40,997 nucleotides of DNA. Origin: Mariniblastus sp. Lineage in GTDB: Bacteria; Planctomycetota; Planctomycetia; Pirellulales; Pirellulaceae. The stretch's first letter is position 1, and every line of letters begins with the position of its first letter. Below the pieces are notes generated by a model. The model saw nothing but the letters and a program-made list of their open reading frames with translations, ran no database searches and was not told the DNA's origin. Location of the stretch: assembly GCA_028823415.1 (NCBI GenBank), contig JAPKBL010000037.1:1-40997 (forward strand). The letters are read 5' to 3'. This document shows positions 1 to 7,724 of the stretch, one piece after another. Both the position numbers and the translations under genes were made by a program.

Positions 1-1
1 A

Positions 2-346
2 GTCCAACTGGATCGACGTACGGTTTCCGCCCCCTTCGACGGAATTGTCGCCAAGATCCATCGGCGCGAAGGGGAATTCTTATCGCCTCTTCACCCGGAA
101 GTCGCCACGATCATCCAAGTTGACAAGCTTCTCGCCTCGTTTGCGATAATGAGTGAGCAACTAGACGAATTTGCGATGGGTAAAGAATACACAATCCGCT
201 TGGAAAACGGTTCTTTAGTCGAAGGAACAGTGCATCGCATTGGCGTTGAAACTGACTCGCAGTCTGGAACCGTTGAAATAAAACTACTCATCGAGAACCC
301 TTCGTTGAATTTACGAAGTGGCGAGAGTTGTTCACTCAGCTTCTAA
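2..346 (+). CDS. HlyD-family periplasmic adaptor, C-terminal part
   Basis: This reading frame is open from the window edge to the TAA at 344-346, so only the last 114 residues are seen. It begins in a lipoyl/barrel-sandwich half-motif (SAPFDGIVAKIHRREGEFL, about residues 9-27), followed by a beta-rich barrel region (YTIRLENGSLVEGTVHRIG) typical of membrane-fusion adaptor proteins. Such adaptors bridge an inner-membrane transporter to an outer-membrane channel. The next gene starts 51 nt downstream on the same strand and is also an HlyD-type protein, so the three genes at the left edge look like one operon. An internal ATG at 149 lies inside the barrel and is not a believable start. The family is clear; the substrate is unknown. 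Confidence 0.8.
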   Translation, partial: VQLDRRTVSAPFDGIVAKIHRREGEFLSPLHPEVATIIQVDKLLASFAIMSEQLDEFAMGKEYTIRLENGSLVEGTVHRIGVETDSQSGTVEIKLLIENPSLNLRSGESCSLSF

Positions 347-397
347 CACCCTCTCACCGACAGAGGACTTATCAAAGAAAATCACAAAGCCCGCTCA

Positions 398-2326
398 ATG
401 AATCCCCAAATTCTAAAATTTGATTTCGCGACGCCACCACCAGCGAATGGCACGGGAGAAGGACCGCGTACTCCAAACAATACAGAGCAGACGGACTACT
501 CATTTTCCGACCAAAGATTGCTGCAACATTTTGGGGTTGCGATCGGAAATAGCGACACGATCGAACAACTTCATTCGAACATTAGCCAAATCCTCAAACG
601 CCAAACCGACTGCCTTAGCGTTTGGGCAATTCAAAAAAATGAACAAGGGGAATTTGAGCTCCCGCAGCTTCTATCCAGTCCCGAAGACGATCCGCTGTGG
701 CCAGTCGTCGAAGAACAGGTGAGGGCGATGATCTCTCGAGTTTCCCGAACCAATCATATTTGCTCCTCTCCGGTCCAAACTTCGCTCCACACGACTCTGG
801 TCGTATCGCCGATCTCGAAACAGATTAATAAAAAATCAGATACTCAAATCGACGGTGTTTTGATCGGTTGTTTTGCCGCCCAAACGGAAAGCGTCCTACG
901 TCTACAATGGCTTGCCGGTATTGCATCGGAGGCAATCGGTCGTTGGCACCAAAAACAAAATTTAAACACAGAAGAAAACAAAAGCCGTTATCTTCGCGAT
1001 TCTATCGGTTTGATTCACTCACTCGATCAAACCCAATCGGTCTCCGAAGCCATCGTAATTCTTGCTAATCATTTACGTCGTCTTTGTGACGCTGAACAAG
1101 TCGCAATCTGTTTAGCCGAGGGAAGAAACGCTGTTTCGCTAAGAGCGATCTCGGATGTTGAGCAAATCGATCTTAACGCAGAGTCAAACAAAACCATTCT
1201 CCATGCCTGTCAGCAGACCGCTCAACAGAACGTCGAAGCCTGCTTTCCTGACAAGGAAAAAACCGGATCCATCGAGCAACTCTCTCTTCAAAAATACTGT
1301 AAATCCAATGGCGCTGAAGCCTGCATCTGCATCCCACTAATCACCGGTGATGATCGAAAACTCGGTGTTGTCCTGCTCGCATGTCCCCGTGAAAAATTAG
1401 AAAACAATCATTACCGAACCTATTGCAGTAAATTGGTTCAAATGACATCGAGTCACGTCGACGTCGTAATTCGAGCCAACCGTGGAGCGAAAGATATAAT
1501 TTCAGCTGGACTAAACAAGCTAACATCCAGCAACCGAACTCATGCCTTGTTGCTTGCGATTTCTATTTTTATCGCGGTGTTGCTCATCCCTCTCACCTAC
1601 CGGGTCAATTGCGAATGTGAATTGCAACCGGTATTTAGGCGTTTTGTGGCCGCACCTCACGATGGCATCCTCGAAAAAACACTGGTCAAGAGTGGAGACA
1701 CGATCGCCGTCGATCAAGTGATCGCCCTGCTCGATGGCAGGAAGTTACGAATAGAGTTATCGGGTATTCGCGCGAACTACGACGGAGCTAAAAAAAGACG
1801 AGAGTCAGCGTTGGCCTTGGGAAACATCGCGGAATCACAAATCGCGTCAAGCGAAATGAATCGCTTTCAATCTAAAATTGAAATCCTTGAACAACAATTA
1901 ACACAACTGGAAGTCCGATCCCCAATCCACGGACTCGTCTTAAACGGCGACCTCGAAAAAGCTGAGGGAGCACCTCTGGAAATGGGGCAGACGTTGTTCG
2001 AAATCGCACCGTTGACCGAAATGGTAGCCGAAATCAAAATTCCTGAATCGGAAATCCAGTACGTCAAATCAGGCATGCCGGTCACCTTCAAACTCAATGC
2101 ATTTCCGCTCGAAACCTGGTCTGGAAAAATTGAACATATTCATCCATGTACGGAGATCGTTGACACGCAAAGCGTCTTTGTCGCTCGCGTCCGTCTCCCC
2201 AACGCTCACAACCAATTCCGACCTGGAATGCAAGGGTCGGCGAAAATCAAGACGAAAAAGGCAACGCTCGGTTGGAATCTCTTTCACCAGGGCTGGGAGT
2301 CATTGAGATACTGGACAATTTGGTAA
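398..2326 (+). CDS. GAF-domain/HlyD fusion adaptor, membrane anchored
   Basis: A 642-residue protein. Residues about 1-370 are cytoplasmic and include a GAF-like region (about 200-350, starting near the segment IHSLDQTQSVSEAIVILA). One transmembrane helix follows (about 381-402, ALLLAISIFIAVLLIPLTY). An HlyD-type lipoyl half-motif (FVAAPHDGILEKTLVKSGD), a short coiled coil with ESQIASSEMNRFQSKIEI, the second half-motif (VRSPIHGLVLNGDLEKAEG) and a beta-barrel complete it. HlyD proteins are periplasmic adaptors of export systems. A GAF-like region on the cytoplasmic side suggests that export could respond to a small ligand, which is inference. The gene lies between another HlyD gene and an M50/HlyD protein. 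No clear Shine-Dalgarno sequence precedes the ATG. Confidence 0.82.
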   Translation: MNPQILKFDFATPPPANGTGEGPRTPNNTEQTDYSFSDQRLLQHFGVAIGNSDTIEQLHSNISQILKRQTDCLSVWAIQKNEQGEFELPQLLSSPEDDPLWPVVEEQVRAMISRVSRTNHICSSPVQTSLHTTLVVSPISKQINKKSDTQIDGVLIGCFAAQTESVLRLQWLAGIASEAIGRWHQKQNLNTEENKSRYLRDSIGLIHSLDQTQSVSEAIVILANHLRRLCDAEQVAICLAEGRNAVSLRAISDVEQIDLNAESNKTILHACQQTAQQNVEACFPDKEKTGSIEQLSLQKYCKSNGAEACICIPLITGDDRKLGVVLLACPREKLENNHYRTYCSKLVQMTSSHVDVVIRANRGAKDIISAGLNKLTSSNRTHALLLAISIFIAVLLIPLTYRVNCECELQPVFRRFVAAPHDGILEKTLVKSGDTIAVDQVIALLDGRKLRIELSGIRANYDGAKKRRESALALGNIAESQIASSEMNRFQSKIEILEQQLTQLEVRSPIHGLVLNGDLEKAEGAPLEMGQTLFEIAPLTEMVAEIKIPESEIQYVKSGMPVTFKLNAFPLETWSGKIEHIHPCTEIVDTQSVFVARVRLPNAHNQFRPGMQGSAKIKTKKATLGWNLFHQGWESLRYWTIW

Positions 2327-2328
2327 CC

Positions 2329-4551
2329 ATGAGTAGCTCTGATAAAAACCCGACCAAGGGACCCGATTCCCAGGTGGAAAATAGTAATTCTGACCCTTGG
2401 CTGGATTCTACGCTCACCCTTCGATCCGAATTAAAATTCGACTCGCGATGGGAGGGCGAGACCACATTTGTTGTCATCGAAGATCCAGTTCGAAGCAAGT
2501 ATTTTCAAGTCGGAGAGCGGGAATATCGTTTCATTGCTTTAATTGACGGCCAAAGAACGGCCCGCGAAATCGTTATTCTTCTCAATTCTTCCAACGAATC
2601 CCAAGACCCAACCGTAACCACCCAACTCGCAATCGAAGTCAGTCAATGGTTGGTCCAGACCAATCTTACCTACGGCAAGGAATTTGATAACAGCCAACGA
2701 TTGAATCTGCAGGCAGGCAGAATCAGTCGGCAAAAAATAATGGCTTGGATTAATCCAATTAGCTGCAAATTTCGAATTTTCAATCCGAATCGTCTGCTCT
2801 CAAAAATCCAGCCATATTTTCAATGGGTTTTTTCAGTTTGGTTTTTTGCAATCTGGTGCACAATCGGAGTTTACTCGGCTGTCCAGCTTTACCATCATTG
2901 GGATCAATTATCAGTCGCATCGACGGGGATCCTTTCTGGATTTAGCTGGATTTGGCTTTTGATCATCTGGGTTTTACTTAAACTCATTCACGAGTCGGCC
3001 CACGGAATCGCTTGTCGAAAATATGGTGGAGAAGTCCCTGAAGCAGGGATTTTGCTTATCCTCTTCACACCCATGGCCTACGTCAATGTGACGTCGATGT
3101 GGCGATTCACGAATCGCTGGCATCGCATGGCTGTCTCGTCGGCAGGGATGTACGTTGAGCTATTCATTTCATTCATTGCAATCATTATCTGGACTAAATC
3201 GGACGGCTTAGCTGCCAACATTGCATTCAACATTTTCATCATGTCTAGCCTGACAACAATTTTGTTTAATGCGAATCCACTAATGAGATTCGACGGCTAC
3301 TTTCTGCTTTCCGATTTTTTAAATATCCCCAACCTCTACAGCAAGGGGGCCAAGTGGTTCGGCGACCGAACGCTTTGCCTTCTATTCGGACTTGTTAAAA
3401 CACCCAATATTTGCAAACCCAAGGAACGCCGAGCGGTCGCAGTTTACGGTTGCCTCGCGTTCTTTTGGAAGATCTCGATCAGCCTAAGCCTGATCATCGG
3501 AGCGGGGGTTTTATTCGATGGCCTCGGACTCTTCTTGAGCGTACTCGGTGTTACTCTTTGGTTTGGACTTCCAATTTACCGTACTTTAAAACCCCTCTTG
3601 GGAGTGAATTCTCAGCGACCGATCCGTCTATTGAGAACAGCCTTGAGCCTGTCCGTTTTACTTGGTCTGGGAACACTCCTGTTCACCGCACTCAAAGCAC
3701 CTGCCATTAAATCAGCTCCGGCAATTATTCAATTCTCCAATGAAACGTTTCTACGAGCTGATGCTGCGGGTTTCATTAAGAAGATCCTCGTCAGCGACGG
3801 AGAACAAGTCCGCAAAGGACAACCGCTCATCGTCTTGGAAAACCCTCAAATCAGTAACGAAGTGACCGCGCTAAGCCGTTTGATCAAAGAATCCGAGGTC
3901 CAGTACCGGATCTACCGTAAGCAAGGCCAAAGGTCACTCGCACTCGCGGAACAAAACAAGCAAAGGGAACTCAAAACTCAGTTGGCAGAGAAAAAGGCTG
4001 TCGCAGAGGGATTAAAAATATTCGCACCCTTGGACGGATTTATCTTTCAACGGGATCTTGAAAGCCGGTTGGGCAGTTTCGCTCACCGCGGCGACGAAAT
4101 TCTTACCATTGCGCCGCTGAACACAAAAGAGGTTGTCGTCTCAATTGATCAACGCGATCTCGATTCGATTCGCAATAGTCTGGGCGAACCGATAAAAATC
4201 GTCATGCCAGGACTTCCCGTATTTCAATCTCTACTTTCTCGCATTAACCCGCGGGCATCTACTCATTCGACTCACCCCTCACTCTGCGCCCATGCAAACG
4301 GCCCACTTCCTGTCCGCCCAGTCACAGAAAACGACAACAAGATTGGTGACCCTAAATTTGAATTCCTCGCGCCCCGATTCAACGCTTTTATTGAATTGGC
4401 ACCCGATCAAAGTAGCGTCCTGCACTCCGGTCAAAGAGGCCGAGCAATATTTCCAACAGGCGAACAATCACTAGGAAGCTATCTTTACATCGCCGCTTCG
4501 GAATGGCTGGAATGCAAAATCGAATTCGCCACACAGAACGCCGTATTTTGA
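2329..4551 (+). CDS. PqqD-like / M50 site-2 protease / HlyD multidomain protein
   Basis: From the ATG at 2329 this is 740 residues. A longer frame opens at a TTG (2272) inside the upstream gene, but the ATG lies 2 nt after the upstream TAA and gives a sensible N terminus. Residues about 30-110 resemble a PqqD/RiPP-recognition fold (EYRFIALIDGQRTAREIVIL). A polytopic membrane region follows with the zinc motif HESAH at 221-225 and the second site-2 protease motif NANPLMRFDGYF from residue 314. More helices follow, then an HlyD arm (DAAGFIKKILVSDGEQVRKG and IFAPLDGFIFQ). It fits the 'putative peptide zinc metalloprotease' group, which acts in the membrane on peptides. Together with the two HlyD genes it suggests peptide cleavage coupled to export, but the substrate is not visible. 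Confidence 0.82.
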   Translation: MSSSDKNPTKGPDSQVENSNSDPWLDSTLTLRSELKFDSRWEGETTFVVIEDPVRSKYFQVGEREYRFIALIDGQRTAREIVILLNSSNESQDPTVTTQLAIEVSQWLVQTNLTYGKEFDNSQRLNLQAGRISRQKIMAWINPISCKFRIFNPNRLLSKIQPYFQWVFSVWFFAIWCTIGVYSAVQLYHHWDQLSVASTGILSGFSWIWLLIIWVLLKLIHESAHGIACRKYGGEVPEAGILLILFTPMAYVNVTSMWRFTNRWHRMAVSSAGMYVELFISFIAIIIWTKSDGLAANIAFNIFIMSSLTTILFNANPLMRFDGYFLLSDFLNIPNLYSKGAKWFGDRTLCLLFGLVKTPNICKPKERRAVAVYGCLAFFWKISISLSLIIGAGVLFDGLGLFLSVLGVTLWFGLPIYRTLKPLLGVNSQRPIRLLRTALSLSVLLGLGTLLFTALKAPAIKSAPAIIQFSNETFLRADAAGFIKKILVSDGEQVRKGQPLIVLENPQISNEVTALSRLIKESEVQYRIYRKQGQRSLALAEQNKQRELKTQLAEKKAVAEGLKIFAPLDGFIFQRDLESRLGSFAHRGDEILTIAPLNTKEVVVSIDQRDLDSIRNSLGEPIKIVMPGLPVFQSLLSRINPRASTHSTHPSLCAHANGPLPVRPVTENDNKIGDPKFEFLAPRFNAFIELAPDQSSVLHSGQRGRAIFPTGEQSLGSYLYIAASEWLECKIEFATQNAVF

Positions 4552-4646
4552 ATCCAAGTAGAGGCCATCGGCACAGCGACCTGCTTCATAGCTAGAAAGC
4601 ATCCCTCTTAGAAAGCTTGTAGTTGAAGCGGTTCAACGCTGAAACG

Positions 4647-5612
4647 TTAATTGACGACGACCTCCCGCCCTGCACTGGCAATCTGATTCGCCAATTCAGA
4701 GGGTTCAAAATCAGATTCAATGTCGATAATCCGGCACTCGGACATGCCCCGAAACCAAGTTTCCTGATGACGAGCAAATTTCCGAGTTCTAACCCGAACC
4801 CGCTCAACAGTTTCTTCCTTGGTCATCGTGTTCTCTATAAACTCGATCACTTCCCGATATCCGACGGCTTGGGAGGCGGTTTTTCCGATGTCTGTCCAAC
4901 GCTCAAGTAAGCCTTTCACTTCGTCCACCAACCCATTTGTAAACATTGACTCAACTCTCTCTTCAATCCGCTGATGGAGAACCGGGCGGGCATGCCGCAT
5001 CGTAAACACCCGGCACTGATCCGCTTGTCTACCCTCATCAAATTGCATCTGCCAATGACTGATGGGTATTCCAGTTTGTTTGTATACCTCAAGTGCTCGA
5101 ATGATCCGACGATGATCATTCTCGTGTAGTTTGTGTGCCGAAACAGGGTCGACCATGGCCAGTCGCTGATGGAGAAATTCAGCCCCGGAGTTCTCAATCT
5201 CCTCCTCGATCTCTTTTCTAAAATCCCAGTCCGCTGGAGGGCCCTCGAACAAACCGCGAAGTAACGCTTTGAGATAGAGCGCTGTTCCTCCCACAAAAAG
5301 AACCTGTTTTCCCGCCGCGTGAATTTCGCGAATTTTTGCCAACGCGGACTCGCGATACTCAGACACGCTGAAAGATTCGGGGGGATCGACAATGTCGATG
5401 AGGTGATGCGTTATCACCGACTGCTGATTTAGATCGGGTTTCGCTGTCCCAATGTCCATTCCCCGATAAATAGCCATGGAATCAAGAGAAATGACCTCAG
5501 CGTCTAAAAGCTGGGCGAGCTCTAAACTGACTTTAGTTTTGCCACTGGCTGTTGCACCCGTTAAATACCAGCATTTCAGAGCAAGATGAATATCGGGGGA
5601 CAGTTGATTCAT
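4647..5612 (-). CDS. miaA: tRNA dimethylallyltransferase MiaA
   Basis: A 321-residue protein of normal family length. It transfers a dimethylallyl group to N6 of A37 in tRNAs that read codons beginning with U. The P-loop GATASGKT is at residues 19-26, followed by the family signature ISLDSMAIYRGMDIGTAKP (DSMxIYRGMDIGTAKP) and the HHLID segment. The C-terminal part has the RTRKFARHQETWFRG stretch expected for MiaA. It is the last gene of a leftward group, about 100 nt after the receiver-like gene. No strong Shine-Dalgarno sequence is seen before the ATG. The identification is secure. Confidence 0.96.
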   Translation of the reverse strand: MNQLSPDIHLALKCWYLTGATASGKTKVSLELAQLLDAEVISLDSMAIYRGMDIGTAKPDLNQQSVITHHLIDIVDPPESFSVSEYRESALAKIREIHAAGKQVLFVGGTALYLKALLRGLFEGPPADWDFRKEIEEEIENSGAEFLHQRLAMVDPVSAHKLHENDHRRIIRALEVYKQTGIPISHWQMQFDEGRQADQCRVFTMRHARPVLHQRIEERVESMFTNGLVDEVKGLLERWTDIGKTASQAVGYREVIEFIENTMTKEETVERVRVRTRKFARHQETWFRGMSECRIIDIESDFEPSELANQIASAGREVVVN

Positions 5613-5712
5613 GGCAAGTTGGCTTCGGATGCGGATTTCAAGTCACAGACAATACATAGTCTCTATTGTCTAACCGAAAATCTTAGACGTAATTCAACGC
5701 CCTGAGAAGCCT

Positions 5713-6525
5713 TTATGCCTTCAGACGCTCAAGTTCTTGTCCCGCCGCCTGCGCGATCGCTGCTTTAAGATCCTGCAGCTCAAACGGCTTTGACACCACC
5801 GCCGAAACCCCCGCCGCCTCGATCGACTTAGAGTCGGACTGCCTCGGATAATTGAGCAAAAGGACAAAGGGAACGTCAGGGATCTCGGAGTTTAACCACC
5901 GAATTCGCTTTTCCAATTCAGCTGTCCAAGAATCTGCCACGACACACATGACCGACACGGTCGCCGACGACGCGGCATCCCAAATGGATCTTTCTACCCA
6001 ACGGCAACGCAATCCTAAACTACCAATCGCGTCATCCAACATATCGAATTCCGACCGTGTCCACGCACTGACTCCAATGATTCCAGAACCAAGAGAAAGG
6101 TCTTTGCGTATCGTTTGTGCGACGACGTGATCGGAATCGGTTGTTGTCCGCGGAGCATGCCAACTCGTAATTCCGGATTTTTCCAACTGTTCGACAAACT
6201 GGGAGTACCTCCCCTCCCACTGATGCCAATAAATCCGAATAATTCCGGGAAACGGACGCCCAGATCGAGATTCGCCCTCACACCAACTACCCAGTAATCC
6301 AACAATCGGAACGGATGGGAAATTCGTTAACAGACGCTCAACGTCAGCCTCCAAAAATTGGTCCCGCCTCGACTGAGCCAAGACGACGAGATCATAATTT
6401 TGCCCTAGGACCGTATCGACTTTGTCGAATGGCACCAACGTTACCGGAACATCAAATTTGGAGACGATTTTTTGAAAATCGGTATGCCAAAAATCACCCG
6501 ACACCAAGACCTTATGCATCGCCAT
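5713..6525 (-). CDS. Degenerate double receiver-like protein
   Basis: A 270-residue protein that appears to hold two response-regulator-like halves. In the first half (about 1-110) the strand that should end in the phosphorylated aspartate reads YDLVVLAQSRR, so the Asp is missing. The second half (about 145-262) has VMCVVADSW, where an Asp could sit in place, and ends in VSKPFELQDLKAAIAQA, which carries the conserved Lys-Pro of receivers. No output domain is present. It probably acts as a pseudo-receiver or protein-interaction module. A GAGGA lies just before the ATG at 6525; a second in-frame ATG at 6519 has better spacing from it and is an equal candidate. The HTH/EIIA gene lies 40 nt upstream on the same strand, so the two are likely co-expressed. 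Confidence 0.6.
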   Translation of the reverse strand: MAMHKVLVSGDFWHTDFQKIVSKFDVPVTLVPFDKVDTVLGQNYDLVVLAQSRRDQFLEADVERLLTNFPSVPIVGLLGSWCEGESRSGRPFPGIIRIYWHQWEGRYSQFVEQLEKSGITSWHAPRTTTDSDHVVAQTIRKDLSLGSGIIGVSAWTRSEFDMLDDAIGSLGLRCRWVERSIWDAASSATVSVMCVVADSWTAELEKRIRWLNSEIPDVPFVLLLNYPRQSDSKSIEAAGVSAVVSKPFELQDLKAAIAQAAGQELERLKA

Positions 6526-6565
6526 TCTTCCTCTCCCCGCTCATTCCATTGCCAAATTACTATTA

Positions 6566-7273
6566 TTAGTCGAGACGAGTATCGCCGTCGCTAATAACCT
6601 GCCACGCCTCTGTAGAAGACTCGGTCTTTCGTAGCTCAGTTAACCAGTCCGCCTGCTGAATCAATCGACTTAATCTAGCCAGAACTCGTAAATGAACTGC
6701 CTCGCTGGTGGAGCCAATCAAAAAAAACACATCCGTCAAACAACCTCTTGGACCACCAAAGGGAATACCCGACGTGGTTATGCCCAAAGCAAGAAAAGGG
6801 TCCCCCATGATAGATGGCAACGGACGCCGTGGATGCAAAAGCGCAACTCCATTGCCCAAAGCAGTGGGATGCAACTCCTCGCGGCTGGTCAATGCTTCCG
6901 CCATTTTCACGGGATCCCATAGTCTACCCGTTTGAGCAGTCAAATCGCAAACGTTTTTGATTACCGAACTCTTGGTTCTTGCCAATAACGGAACATAAGT
7001 CGTCTCCGGCATCAACAATTCAGAAATACGCGGCTCATCCTCGGCATCGCTGCCCGGGTTGCGATACAGAACCTTCTCGACTTCGGTTAACCCTTGTTCG
7101 TCCGACGCCCCTATTTTCTTCTCAAACCACTGGTGAATCTCGGCCCTTGAAAAACGCCATTTACCCCCTACCCGCCGACCGGGCAAACGGTCTCGACTCG
7201 CCATTTTACGAATTTGCTCCGGTGATAAGTGCAAATACGCCGCCAGTGACATGACGTCAAAATCTTCATCCAT
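6566..7273 (-). CDS. Helix-turn-helix protein fused to PTS EIIA (PtsN-like) domain
   Basis: A 235-residue protein. Residues about 5-52 form an excisionase/MerR-like helix-turn-helix (SLAAYLHLSPEQIRKMASRD, then GGKWRFSRAEIHQWF). Residues about 83-225 match the EIIA domain of the fructose/nitrogen PTS type, with the active-site loop ALGNGVALLHPRR. Here His147 sits where the phosphorylated histidine of GNGIAIPHAR-type loops lies. The domain also keeps the typical later segment TDVFFLIGSTSEAVHLRVLA. EIIA proteins of this class take phosphate from HPr/NPr; fusion to a DNA-binding module suggests phosphorylation-controlled transcription (inference). It heads a leftward group with the receiver-like gene and miaA. 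Confidence 0.85.
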   Translation of the reverse strand: MDEDFDVMSLAAYLHLSPEQIRKMASRDRLPGRRVGGKWRFSRAEIHQWFEKKIGASDEQGLTEVEKVLYRNPGSDAEDEPRISELLMPETTYVPLLARTKSSVIKNVCDLTAQTGRLWDPVKMAEALTSREELHPTALGNGVALLHPRRPLPSIMGDPFLALGITTSGIPFGGPRGCLTDVFFLIGSTSEAVHLRVLARLSRLIQQADWLTELRKTESSTEAWQVISDGDTRLD

Positions 7274-7724
7274 GCAATTTTTTCTGTCAACAAAATCAAA
7301 AGGTATACAAAACTAAAATTAACTCTGCCCGAAACAACTGACGGGAATCTAAATATCATCCTCAGCTAAGCTTACAAGAGAATCGACTCCATTAGAACCG
7401 CATGCAGCTAGCATGCTAAATTCAAGGAAAATGTTTGACCACGGCAACCCAACTTTTTTGCTCGGAAAACGTCATATTCATGCGATTTTGAGCCGTGTCA
7501 ATTCCGAATTATCGATTTCTGAGCCTGACGCTTTCACTTAAAACCGACCGTGTCGGGCAATGATCAACCTTGACGAAAGTTTGCGTTTAATGAAAATCGA
7601 TTTCGTTGGCAGGACGCTGACACGTACTCGCTCCCTCGACCAAGTGTAATGCTTGTTTGAACGCGAGTTACTGCGAATGATTTCGCATTTTTGAATTTTG
7701 GCATTCGCCAGGCAAGGAGGCCTT
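7274..7724. other. 451-nt intergenic region between HTH-EIIA and MurE-like genes
   Basis: No convincing ORF lies in this divergent spacer, which must hold promoters for both flanking genes. Two short structures can be seen. One is the inverted repeat GCATGC-AGCTA-GCATGC near 7401-7417. The other is a small hairpin TGCGAA-TGAT-TTCGCA at 7672-7687 followed by five T residues, 32 nt before the GTG of the MurE-like gene. The second resembles a weak terminator or attenuator, but its stem is only 6 bp. No promoter could be assigned with confidence. Confidence 0.4.
7714..7720 (+). promoter_or_regulatory. Shine-Dalgarno site that sets the MurE-like start
   Basis: A full AAGGAGG lies 4 nt before the GTG at 7725. 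This decides for the GTG start over a TTG at 7698 that would add nine residues upstream of, and through, the ribosome binding site. Confidence 0.75.

Noticed and set aside
7401..7417. GCATGC inverted repeat as a possible attachment site or operator
   Set aside because: It is short, occurs once, and no integrase or mobile gene is near; it is noted only in the intergenic entry.
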